From Paraktedonobacter sp035294465 (GTDB lineage: Bacteria; Chloroflexota; Ktedonobacteria; Ktedonobacterales; Ktedonobacteraceae), in assembly GCA_035294465.1 (NCBI GenBank), contig DATGKW010000023.1, forward strand, positions 1 through 9,328: 9,328 bases of DNA, written 5' to 3'. A program made the position numbers and the translations under genes. A model generated the notes under the pieces. The model saw nothing but the letters and a program-made list of their open reading frames with translations, ran no database searches and was not told the DNA's origin. Shown piece after piece: positions 1 through 6,536 of the stretch (its first letter is position 1; each line of letters starts with the position of its first letter).

Positions 1-1437
1 TTTTCAAACAAAACAGTTCAGGAGATTTTAGCGCAGCTTGATAATAGTCGCCTCTCTCGCTTTCATTGGAAAGCAATGATTACCTCCGGTATGGGCTTCT
101 TTACCGACGCTTACGATCTCTTTATCATAAGCGTGGTAAACTCCATCTTGATTCCACTCTGGCAACTGAACGCCTTAGAGATCGCGCTACTGAATAGTGT
201 TTCGCTCCTGGCTGCTGCCTTCGGCTCGCTCGTCTTTGGCCGCTTAGCGGATCGTATTGGTCGTCATAAGATTTATGGCCTGACGCTGATTGTTTTAGCG
301 GTTGGGGCCATCCTCTCGGCCCTCTCGCCTGATATCTATTGGCTGCTCGCTTTCCGCTTAATCATGGGCCTGGGTATTGGCGGCGATTATCCTTTGAGCG
401 CAACATTAATGAGCGAGTACGCGAACCGCAAAGACCGGGGCAAGCTGATTACAATGGTCTTCTCTATGCAGGGGCTTGGCCTGATCCTGGGGCCGCTTGT
501 GGCGATTGTGCTTCTCTCCTCCGGCTTCTCTCAAGACCTTACATGGAGACTGATGCTTGGACTCGGCGCGGTTCCGGCCCTGGCCACGTTCTACCTGCGT
601 CGCCGGATTGCGGAGACTCCCCGCTTTGCTCTTCTAATGCATGGGGATGTAGAGGCGGCAGCGCAAACAGCCAATCATGTAACGAATGGCTCTAAGGCTG
701 TTAAAACGTCTCAAAAAGGGAAACAAGTAAAGCAGCAGGCACAAAAATCTGCCTTCTCTCTGCTCCTTACCCGGCGCTATCTGCGTTGGATCGTTGGCAC
801 TGCCGGAGCCTGGTTCCTGCTGGATATCGCCTATTATGGGAGCACTACCTCAAACACGCTCATTTTAAAGCTGCTCAACCCGCATGCGAATCAGGTTACA
901 AATATGGTCTCTCTGCTGCTGATTTTCCTGATTGCAGCATTGCCCGGCTATATCCTGTCTGCCCTGACGATTGACCGTATGGGACGTAAAGCGATTCAGT
1001 GCATGGGCTTTGGCGTTATGGCCCTGAGCTATGCACTCATAGCCCTGGTTCCGGCTTTGAGTAGCTTAACTATACCTTTCCTTACGCTCTATGGCTTCGG
1101 CTATCTCTTTACAGAGTGGGGGCCGAATACGACGACCTTTGTTTACCCTGCTGAAATCTTCCCTCTCCGAGTTCGTAGCTCCGCGCATGGGATCGCGGCT
1201 GGTTTAGGAAAGGTCGGGGCTTTTATTGGCGCGTTTGCTTTCCCCTATCTGCTAGCAGCGTTCCATATACAAGGGGCAATGGCCTTTGCTGCGATTGTCG
1301 CTCTCGTTGGCCTGTTTTTGACTCTGTTCACGTTGCCAGAACCCAACGGGCGTTCGCTGGAAGAGATCTCTGGTGATCTGTACGCGCCCGCGAATGCCAC
1401 ACCTGATAGTGCTCAGCGGGCGCATGTTTCCTCCTAA
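1..1437 (+). CDS. MFS inorganic phosphate:H+ symporter (PHS family), 5' end outside window
   Basis: This is a membrane transporter expected to import inorganic phosphate with protons. The reading frame is open from base 1, and the residues before the first ATG (base 76) look like the usual cytoplasmic N-terminus leading into helix 1 (FHWKAMITSGMGFFTDAYDL). The true start therefore lies to the left and the gene is partial; 478 codons are visible. Seen, counted from the window edge: MFS motif A FGRLADRIGRHK at 79-90, its second-half echo DRMGRK near 325, the family signature GLGIGGDYPLSAT at 123-135, and TEWGPNTTTFVYPAEIFP near 371. The six phosphate-coordinating residues known from the fungal PiPT structure all have counterparts: Tyr130, Gln157, Trp271, Asp275, Tyr279 and Asn376, with the W-x3-D-x3-Y spacing kept. 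A Lys/Gln-rich central loop separates the two six-helix halves. It converges on the minus-strand gene that follows. Phosphate is the best substrate call; another organic or inorganic anion is possible. Confidence 0.9.
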   Translation, partial: FSNKTVQEILAQLDNSRLSRFHWKAMITSGMGFFTDAYDLFIISVVNSILIPLWQLNALEIALLNSVSLLAAAFGSLVFGRLADRIGRHKIYGLTLIVLAVGAILSALSPDIYWLLAFRLIMGLGIGGDYPLSATLMSEYANRKDRGKLITMVFSMQGLGLILGPLVAIVLLSSGFSQDLTWRLMLGLGAVPALATFYLRRRIAETPRFALLMHGDVEAAAQTANHVTNGSKAVKTSQKGKQVKQQAQKSAFSLLLTRRYLRWIVGTAGAWFLLDIAYYGSTTSNTLILKLLNPHANQVTNMVSLLLIFLIAALPGYILSALTIDRMGRKAIQCMGFGVMALSYALIALVPALSSLTIPFLTLYGFGYLFTEWGPNTTTFVYPAEIFPLRVRSSAHGIAAGLGKVGAFIGAFAFPYLLAAFHIQGAMAFAAIVALVGLFLTLFTLPEPNGRSLEEISGDLYAPANATPDSAQRAHVSS

Positions 1438-1456
1438 AAAGATCCTGAGAGGGATC
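1436..1456 (-). terminator. Weak intrinsic terminator of the minus-strand unknown gene
   Basis: Read on the minus strand, GATCC-CTCTCA-GGATC forms a 5-bp stem with a 6-base loop followed directly by TTTTT. An overlapping alternative stem (CCTGA/TCAGG) uses the same bases. It lies about 30 bases past the stop of the membrane tail at 1488 and overlaps the phosphate transporter's stop codon. On the plus strand there is no T run, so it would serve only the minus-strand unit. The stem is short, so strength is doubtful. Confidence 0.35.
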
Positions 1457-1487
1457 AGGGTGAGGCCACCGGTCTAGCTGTTTCTGG

Positions 1488-1643
1488 TCAGTGATGTAGA
1501 AGAAAAAACGATACCAGCATACCGGCAGCGAGCACACAGATGACAACGATGGCCAGACACAGTTCACGCCAGATCTTGCGCTTCCCCAGGCGTGAGAGGG
1601 AAACGTTGGGAACAACTACAAACGGATCTGGTGTGTAATCTTC
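1488..1643 (-). CDS. Start-less C-terminal membrane-anchor tail, +1 frame relative to the upstream gene
   Basis: An open stretch of 51 codons, ending in TGA at 1488-1490, begins exactly where the unknown protein ends, in the +1 frame. It encodes EDYTPDPFVVVPN, a basic patch (RLGKRKIWR), one hydrophobic helix of about 22 residues (LCLAIVVICVLAAGMLVSFF) and LLHH before the stop. This is a typical tail anchor: positive charges on the cytoplasmic side, a single helix, almost nothing after it. The frame has no ATG, GTG or TTG before the helix and is closed upstream by TGA at 1668-1670, so it cannot start conventionally. The simplest reading is that it is the true C-terminus of the preceding gene, separated by a one-base change in the T4 run at 1644-1647. 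Ribosomal frameshifting, or a small separate protein that lost its start, are alternatives. Confidence 0.55.
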   Translation of the reverse strand, partial: EDYTPDPFVVVPNVSLSRLGKRKIWRELCLAIVVICVLAAGMLVSFFLLHH

Positions 1644-2352
1644 AAAAGGAGCTGCGGTAGTCCCGCCTCACCTCCTTGTCATCTCCGTATGCCTGGCCGT
1701 ATGCGCTCGCGAGTTCCTCTATGCGCTGGAAATAATGAGATGGTATATTGTATTCAAGCAATAGACGAATTGCTTGAATCGCCCCATGTACAGGAATTTG
1801 CTCACCTGAAAGGGCGAGAGAACGATCCAGACGAGCTTGCTGCCTGACTGCGAGCGTTGTTTGATCCTTGATTGTTCCCCGGGCCTTCTCGTCCTGGACA
1901 TATCTACGAAAGGACTGCACAAATGTCTCCTGAAAGATATCGATCAATTCTGGAATATCTTTCCCCAGTTCAGTGATGCCAGGAACATTTTTGAGATCTT
2001 CGCGCCCAAGATTTTTGGCAATCACCGGAAGTTGCTCATCAGGGGACGGTTCATCATAGTGCAAGAGATCGTCCTGGAGCCTGTTATATGCCGCAATTTT
2101 GGCACGTTCTCTCCATTTTCCAAAAGGATCACCTGATAACTGGAGCACTGTAGAGGGCGTGTTCTTCTCGTCTTCATTTTCAAGGGTGGTTACTGACACA
2201 ATGAAAATCCTTTCTCCTGCTTGCAAGCGCACACGCGCTCGGATACGAGTGTCATATTCACAGGGGACGAGCATACGAGCAAAACGACCCAAACGACGTT
2301 TACGCAAATATAACCATGCATCCGGGCCATAGCGGCCATAACGATGGTACAT
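1642..2352 (-). CDS. Unrecognised cytoplasmic-domain protein, probably the soluble part of a tail-anchored protein
   Basis: I do not recognise a family. The protein is about 236 residues and soluble. It has a basic, aromatic N-terminus (MYHRYGRYGPDAWLYLRKRR), then a probably beta-rich stretch (RIRARVRLQAGERIFIVSVTTL). The rest is charged and probably helical, with stretches such as DIPELIDIFQETFVQSFRRYV and HYFQRIEELASAYGQAYG. There is no signal peptide and no catalytic motif I can name. The ATG at 2352 is chosen because AAAGGAG lies just before it, although with only one base between; TTG at 2364 is the other option, and TAG closes the frame just upstream of that. A near-consensus promoter lies about 55 bases upstream. 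The stop TGA at 1642-1644 falls directly after TTT in a T4 run, and the +1 frame continues into a membrane helix, which would make a fused product of about 287 residues. It sits downstream of the peptidase-helicase gene in the same direction, 137 bases away. Confidence 0.75.
   Translation of the reverse strand: MYHRYGRYGPDAWLYLRKRRLGRFARMLVPCEYDTRIRARVRLQAGERIFIVSVTTLENEDEKNTPSTVLQLSGDPFGKWRERAKIAAYNRLQDDLLHYDEPSPDEQLPVIAKNLGREDLKNVPGITELGKDIPELIDIFQETFVQSFRRYVQDEKARGTIKDQTTLAVRQQARLDRSLALSGEQIPVHGAIQAIRLLLEYNIPSHYFQRIEELASAYGQAYGDDKEVRRDYRSSF
1668..1677 (-). promoter_or_regulatory. Internal ten-base Shine-Dalgarno match near the frame junction
   Basis: AAGGAGGTGA lies inside the last codons of the unknown gene and is a full match to the canonical anti-Shine-Dalgarno complement. 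It ends about 20 bases before the T4 run and TGA stop. No ATG, GTG or TTG lies at usable spacing in the tail's frame (the codon at normal distance is ACT). It may be chance within Lys-Glu-Val codons, the relic of a start site for the tail, or a pausing element that aids frameshifting. The spacing is much longer than in the prfB +1 frameshift site. Confidence 0.35.
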
Positions 2353-2353
2353 A

Positions 2354-2360
2354 CTCCTTT
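2354..2360 (-). promoter_or_regulatory. Ribosome-binding site candidate abutting the ATG of the unknown gene
   Basis: AAAGGAG is a good Shine-Dalgarno match but only one base (T) separates it from the ATG at 2352, shorter than the usual 5 to 9. The TTG four codons further up lacks any such motif. The site favours the ATG but leaves the start open. Confidence 0.4.
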
Positions 2361-2407
2361 GCAACCAATAGGACTAGAAGGGTGTAGTACGAACAATACT
2401 ATATCTA

Positions 2408-2435
2408 AGTATAATCATATTTCATGGTGTGTCAA
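2408..2435 (-). promoter_or_regulatory. Sigma-70-type promoter of the unknown gene
   Basis: On the minus strand, a perfect -35 TTGACA (2435-2430) and a five-of-six -10 TATACT (2413-2408) are separated by 16 bases. Transcription would begin near 2401, giving a leader of about 50 bases to the ATG at 2352. It lies in the 125-base AT-rich gap after the helicase gene's stop, so the unknown gene is probably transcribed on its own. No convincing terminator for the helicase gene was seen in the same gap. Confidence 0.7.
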
Positions 2436-2489
2436 TGAAACAGATGTTTTAGTCTAGTATATATAAAACATTGCCTGAGGGGAAGTTAT

Positions 2490-5400
2490 TCACGCCGGGC
2501 AAATCAAAAAGAATGGGCACATCGAACAGACATAGGCGTCGGGCCTGGGGGTAAAATCCTGGCGCTCAATCCCCTGGATGGCCAGCTCCAGGTCGCTTAT
2601 CAGGCTCTGCTCCTTGCGGGGAGTGACTTTGATTTCATGCGTCTCGCCTGTGCTCAGATTGTGCGTTTGCAAGGTTATATCCTGTCCGGCGTGGTGCTGG
2701 CGGCGAGCGTGCAGGTAGAGCAGTTCACGTGTGCCAGCTCCAGGCTTGCTCCTACTCTTACCGAAGCGGGTGCGGATGAATTTTGCAGGCTGCGCGCCCT
2801 GCGTTGAGGATTCGACCCGATCAACCGTTACCTCGATGGTGTACCCGGCCAGGTCCACATTCAGGTTCTGGTGAAGCTTCCAGTTGCCAACCGACTCTTC
2901 TGACAGCCTGCTCCAGATCTGCTCCACAATCTCTCTGCCGTGCTGTTCATACAACTGCGCAAACGGCCCGCTCTCGCCGCCGGAGGCATGCCAGTGATGC
3001 TTGAATAGTTCGGCCACTTCATCTTTGCTCACGGGCGGCTTTGCAGCAGACGTGCGTTCAAGCAGGGTCTTGATGGCCTCCTGGGTGGCTTGCCAGAACG
3101 GCAGAAAGCTCCCGTCGCTGCTGCGGAAGGCGTAAATGGTGCTGTAGAGGTAGAGGCGCGGGCAGGTCTGGTAATCTTCAATCTGGCTGGCCTTAAGCCG
3201 TGCTGGCTGCATGGCGTCGATAAAGTTCTGGCTCGGTTGTGTGACAAAAGCTTGCTCGATCTCCGCTTCAGCTTCTTCTCCATTTCCCGCCTCCTCTTCG
3301 TTTTCCCAGATGACGCGCTGCACTCGCTGGTCTGGCAGGCCAGCAACCAGGGCGTCGATATAGCCGGAACGTTTGGCGCTCTGCTTTCCGTAACGCTCGC
3401 TATAGCTCAGGATCAATTGATCGCGAGCACGGGTGGCCCCGACGTAGAAGAGACATGCCTCGCCGATCTCGTGGACGCGCTGGCTATCGCCCTCGGCGGG
3501 TACCATGCCGACCGGCGGAGGAGCCGGATCGTAGCGCTTCTGCAACGGGAAGCGGCGCTGGGCCAGGCCGGGCAGATAGACCACCGGGAATTCCAGGCCC
3601 TTGCTAGCATGTACGGTCATCACACGCAACACTTCGGGCGCGTTCTCTGCCGCTTCGGCGCTTGCCTCACGTTTACTCTCGCTCTCCTGGCGCAAACTGA
3701 GCAGGATCTGGAGATAATCGAGAAAGCCCTGGATCTGCTCCTGAATATCCGGCGCAGATGGCGGGTCTTCGCCGCGCTCCTTCGCTCGTTCTTCCGCCCG
3801 TCGCTGCGCTTCCTGGACCCGTTGATCGTAGGTATGCGCGAACTGGAGCAAGCTGGCATAGTCTTCGCGCATCATACGCGCCTGAACGTCCTCCCCGGCT
3901 TCCAGCAGGTCGCGCCCCAGCGAGGTTTCCAGTAAGAGATAGCGTGCCAGTAATGACCAGGCTGAGGTACTGGCGCGCAAGAGATTCTTGAGAATAGCTG
4001 CGAGCCGTCCCATCGCCTGCGCACCGGCGGCACTCATTGCGAGCGGCGCCTCCTCGCGCAGGATCACGCTCAGAATGCTCGTCTGTTGCGCCCTGGCCTC
4101 CAACAGCAGAGCTTCGATATCGGTCTGGCTCAATGGATGCGCGGGCAGGCGCGCGGCGCGCAGGATGCCCATACCGCCGGCATCGGCAATCAATAAGAGC
4201 AGCGAGAGCAGGTTTCTGGTATGCTCCTGTTCCATTATCCCGCCGCGCAGGTCAACAGGGAGATTGGCCTTCGCCAGCGCACGCGTGACTTTGCGCACCA
4301 TAGCACGTGTGCGGCAAAGCACGACAATCTCGCCGCAGCTATACCCCTCGCTCAACTTTCGCTGGATGTCGCGCACCAGCCCGCGTAGCTCGCTGGCCTC
4401 GTCGGGAGCCACAGCCAGGGTAATATACGGATCGCTCTGCGTCTCGCGCGCCGTCTGCACTTTCCCAATCGGCGCCCTCTGCTCAAGGATAGCGCCCTTG
4501 AAGGTATCGGCCAGATGCACAATATCCGGGCGCGAGCGATAGTTGCGGTTAAGCGGTAGGACAACAGCGCCGGGATAATCCTGATGGAAATTAGCAATGT
4601 TGGCCGGAGAAGCGCCTCGGAAACCATAAATTGCCTGGTTCGCATCTCCGACCACCCACACGCGCTGCTGCTTTCCCGCAAGCAGGCGCAACAGCACCCC
4701 GCTCGCGCGGTTGATATCCTGAAATTCATCGACCAGAATGTGCTGGTAGCGCTGCGTGATTTCGGTGTACACATCCTGGTGCTCTGTCAAAAGCTGGACT
4801 GCAAGCATAATCAGGCCGCCAAAATCGCTGTCGCCGCGCTCTTGCAGGCTGCGCTGATACAACTCGTAGATTGCCGCAATCTCCAGCGCGCGTTCGGCAG
4901 CGTGCCGCGCATCGTCGTCGCTGGCCTGAGCATACATGTCGCCAGCCAGTTCGCGGTACCGGGCCGGAGAGACTAACTCATCCTTCGCGCGCGAGATGGC
5001 CTTGAGGAAATCTCTGAAAGGCGAGGCCGGCTTATATAAATTCTGATAATGATTCAAGGGGAGTTCGCCCGCCAGGCTTTGCAATAAGAAATACCCCTCG
5101 GCATCATCCACCAGGGAGAAATTCTCCCGCAGGCCAACGCGCTGACCATGAGCGCGCAGAAGCTCAGCACAGAACGCGTGGAAGGTGCTCACCGTTGGCG
5201 GTGATAGCCCCGCTGGCAAGACCTGCTGCAAGCGCTCCTGCATCTCCTGGGCAGCCTTGCGCGAAAAGGTCAGAGCCAGAATCTGTTCGGGGCGCACGCC
5301 CTGATTCTCAATCAAATAGCTGGCTCGCCCGATCAGCGTGCTGGTCTTGCCGCTGCCGGGTCCCGCCACCACCAGTGCAGGAGTAGGGGCCTCTATCGCG

Positions 5401-6182
5401 GCTCGCTGAAACTCATCGTATGCTTTCCTGGGCAGCATCCGGCGCGGCTCTTCTGCCTCGTTTGTCCCGTCGGTCCTGCCCTGCACATCCAGTGCAGCAA
5501 GCTCTGTGCTCTCAGCCTGTGCTGGCGGCTCGATGAACAGGCCAATCAGGCGATTAAACATGGCAGCCAGGGAGACGTTGAAACGCGCGGCCAGGACATC
5601 GGGGGCGAGGCGTTGAACCACGTAGAGCTCGCGGACTCGCTCCAGAGGCATCAATAGCTCGGCGGCAAAGAGATTGGCGGCCAGTTCGCGCTGGCTGCGT
5701 GGGTCATAGGCCAGCCCTGGTCCCAGTAACTCTTCTGCCTGCTGCTGAGAAAGCAGATCGGTTAGCTCCTCGCGCACATCCTGTACCTGGCAGGGATCAT
5801 CTGACGAAACACCCGCTTCGCCGGCTGGCGTGAATGGGGAGAACGCGCCGGAGGGCAGATCGTGGCCGGTAGCAATATGGCTATGCAGTACAACATGGCC
5901 GAGTTCGTGAGCCAGCGTAAAACGGCGCAGCGTCTCTGGCAGGTCACGGCAGAGCCAGATCAGTAGCTCGCCCGGTTCAAGAAAACCATACGTGCCGCCA
6001 GGATAGTCATCAGGATGAAACGTCTCAATCTCGCAGCCTAGCCAGGAGGCTATCTGCTCCAGCGGCGTCGAATCATCCTGCCAGGCCGGATATTCACGCT
6101 TAAAGCTTCTCAGCAAATCGCGCGCCGCCTCCACGACTTCTGAGCGCGGAGACATATCCATAAAAGCAGGCAAAGGACCCAC
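2490..6182 (-). CDS. ImmA/IrrE metallopeptidase - UvrD/PcrA helicase - degenerate RecB-like nuclease fusion
   Basis: A 1230-residue three-part cytoplasmic protein. Residues 10-215 are an ImmA/IrrE-type zinc peptidase: FTLAHELGHVVLH (His92, Glu93, His96) and RELAANLFAAELLMP, with Glu166 as likely third ligand. An acidic linker follows. Residues 251-935 form a superfamily 1A helicase: Gln259 in the Q motif, Walker A AGPGSGKT (273-280), LVDEFQD (483-489), VVGDANQAIYGFRGA (510-524), NRNYRS (545-550), TVHASKGLEF (856-865), FYVGATRAR (912-920). Residues 995-1230 resemble the RecB/AddB nuclease with an Fe-S cluster: Cys1007, then C-x2-C-x5-C at 1219, 1222 and 1228. VDRV (Asp1121) is kept, but the segment normally like DYKTGK reads RTRFGK, so the nuclease looks inactive. 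Known: IrrE cleaves the repressor DdrO after DNA damage. Inferred: it couples DNA unwinding to cleavage of a regulator, in repair or in defence. The GTG start at 6182 lacks a clear ribosome site; ATG at 6161 or 6155 is possible. Confidence 0.93.
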   Translation of the reverse strand: MGPLPAFMDMSPRSEVVEAARDLLRSFKREYPAWQDDSTPLEQIASWLGCEIETFHPDDYPGGTYGFLEPGELLIWLCRDLPETLRRFTLAHELGHVVLHSHIATGHDLPSGAFSPFTPAGEAGVSSDDPCQVQDVREELTDLLSQQQAEELLGPGLAYDPRSQRELAANLFAAELLMPLERVRELYVVQRLAPDVLAARFNVSLAAMFNRLIGLFIEPPAQAESTELAALDVQGRTDGTNEAEEPRRMLPRKAYDEFQRAAIEAPTPALVVAGPGSGKTSTLIGRASYLIENQGVRPEQILALTFSRKAAQEMQERLQQVLPAGLSPPTVSTFHAFCAELLRAHGQRVGLRENFSLVDDAEGYFLLQSLAGELPLNHYQNLYKPASPFRDFLKAISRAKDELVSPARYRELAGDMYAQASDDDARHAAERALEIAAIYELYQRSLQERGDSDFGGLIMLAVQLLTEHQDVYTEITQRYQHILVDEFQDINRASGVLLRLLAGKQQRVWVVGDANQAIYGFRGASPANIANFHQDYPGAVVLPLNRNYRSRPDIVHLADTFKGAILEQRAPIGKVQTARETQSDPYITLAVAPDEASELRGLVRDIQRKLSEGYSCGEIVVLCRTRAMVRKVTRALAKANLPVDLRGGIMEQEHTRNLLSLLLLIADAGGMGILRAARLPAHPLSQTDIEALLLEARAQQTSILSVILREEAPLAMSAAGAQAMGRLAAILKNLLRASTSAWSLLARYLLLETSLGRDLLEAGEDVQARMMREDYASLLQFAHTYDQRVQEAQRRAEERAKERGEDPPSAPDIQEQIQGFLDYLQILLSLRQESESKREASAEAAENAPEVLRVMTVHASKGLEFPVVYLPGLAQRRFPLQKRYDPAPPPVGMVPAEGDSQRVHEIGEACLFYVGATRARDQLILSYSERYGKQSAKRSGYIDALVAGLPDQRVQRVIWENEEEAGNGEEAEAEIEQAFVTQPSQNFIDAMQPARLKASQIEDYQTCPRLYLYSTIYAFRSSDGSFLPFWQATQEAIKTLLERTSAAKPPVSKDEVAELFKHHWHASGGESGPFAQLYEQHGREIVEQIWSRLSEESVGNWKLHQNLNVDLAGYTIEVTVDRVESSTQGAQPAKFIRTRFGKSRSKPGAGTRELLYLHARRQHHAGQDITLQTHNLSTGETHEIKVTPRKEQSLISDLELAIQGIERQDFTPRPDAYVCSMCPFFLICPA

Positions 6183-6192
6183 TCCATTTCAT

Positions 6193-6266
6193 TGGCGAAA
6201 GCCAGCGAGGTGATTCCATACGTTAAAGTCAACAATTTATCCTTGCGCTCGCCTATGGCGAAGCCA
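6193..6266. repeat. Paired small palindromes in the helicase gene's leader
   Basis: Two near-identical hairpin-forming words, TGGC-GAAA-GCCA (6193-6204) and TGGC-GAA-GCCA (6256-6266), lie in direct orientation 63 bases apart. The second overlaps a 13-base palindrome TCGCC-TAT-GGCGA (6249-6261). They sit between the predicted transcription start (near 6307) and the start codon (6182), so they would be in the 5' leader of the helicase mRNA, or act as operator sites. Confidence 0.4.
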
Positions 6267-6313
6267 ACAGACCAATCGCTGCCTTGCTCACTTCCCTCCG
6301 CTTCCCTCATTTG

Positions 6314-6343
6314 ATTGTAACACGGACATTCTGTTTGCCACAA
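6314..6343 (-). promoter_or_regulatory. Candidate promoter of the peptidase-helicase gene
   Basis: On the minus strand, an extended -10 (TGT then TACAAT, with TACAAT at 6319-6314) lies 18 bases after a weak -35, TTGTGG (6343-6338). Transcription from here leaves a leader of about 125 bases. The -35 is inside the 13-base inverted repeat GTTTG-CCA-CAAAC (6333-6345), which could be an operator. Confidence 0.45.
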
Positions 6344-6345
6344 AC
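6333..6345. repeat. Inverted repeat overlapping the helicase promoter -35
   Basis: GTTTG-CCA-CAAAC is a perfect 5-bp inverted repeat around three bases. Its place over the -35 box fits a repressor operator. ImmA/IrrE peptidases usually act on XRE-family repressors, so an operator here would be of interest, but no repressor gene is in the window. Confidence 0.3.
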
Positions 6346-6404
6346 GTTCAGCTATTTGGGACCACGCCGCTTTTGAAACCCGATAGATACTATACCGGTG
6401 GCGC

Positions 6405-6413
6405 TTCTACTCA
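6405..6413 (-). repeat. TGAGTAGAA word, copy upstream of the helicase gene
   Basis: Minus-strand TGAGTAGAA. The same nine bases occur at 9103-9111 and 9178-9186 on the plus strand, in the upstream region of the PBP gene. This copy lies about 90 bases upstream of the helicase promoter candidate. It may be a regulator half-site. Confidence 0.35.
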
Positions 6414-6536
6414 AAGAACAGGTAGTATACAAAACTATAACTGATCCATCCAGACAGAGCAGTTTGGGAGCGAGCCTGCCCTGCCTCCTCCTTATCCAGA
6501 GCGAGCAATCAAAGATTTGCCGTGTACGAGATGGGA

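Larger units (their letters stand above)
6183..6536. other. Intergenic region, 354 bases, with regulatory candidates and no gene
   Basis: This gap separates the PBP stop from the helicase gene's start. It holds the helicase gene's candidate promoter, three small palindromes and one copy of the TGAGTAGAA word. A further TATAGT and a TATACT on the minus strand (about 6380-6440) could be -10 boxes but lack a properly spaced -35. GAGCGAGC occurs twice (about 6470 and 6500) as a direct repeat. No strong terminator follows the PBP gene. The minus frame open over 6110-6343 runs into the helicase gene out of frame and is not considered a gene. Confidence 0.6.

Noticed and set aside
1260..1435. Minus-strand AGGAGG-AAAC-ATG (1435-1423) opening a short frame antisense to the phosphate transporter
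   Set aside because: The Shine-Dalgarno match is the reverse of the transporter's Ser-Ser-stop codons, and the roughly 60-codon product has no protein-like pattern. Most likely chance.
1328..1615. Minus-strand frame of 95 codons between the transporter and the unknown gene
   Set aside because: It overlaps the transporter's end antisense. In the same bases, the other frame gives the tail-anchor sequence with a basic patch and clean membrane helix, which is more protein-like.
2440..2489. Possible terminator after the helicase gene (minus-strand TTGCC ... GGCAA then TGTTTTAT)
   Set aside because: The stem is 5 bp around a loop of about 24 bases with no clean T run; too weak to call.
3090..3935. 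Plus-strand frame of 281 codons across the helicase gene
   Set aside because: Antisense to clear helicase motifs, with no recognisable domain of its own.
6110..6343. Minus-strand frame of 77 codons over the helicase gene's start
   Set aside because: It overlaps the helicase gene's start out of frame and derives partly from the small palindromes; no sign of a real product.
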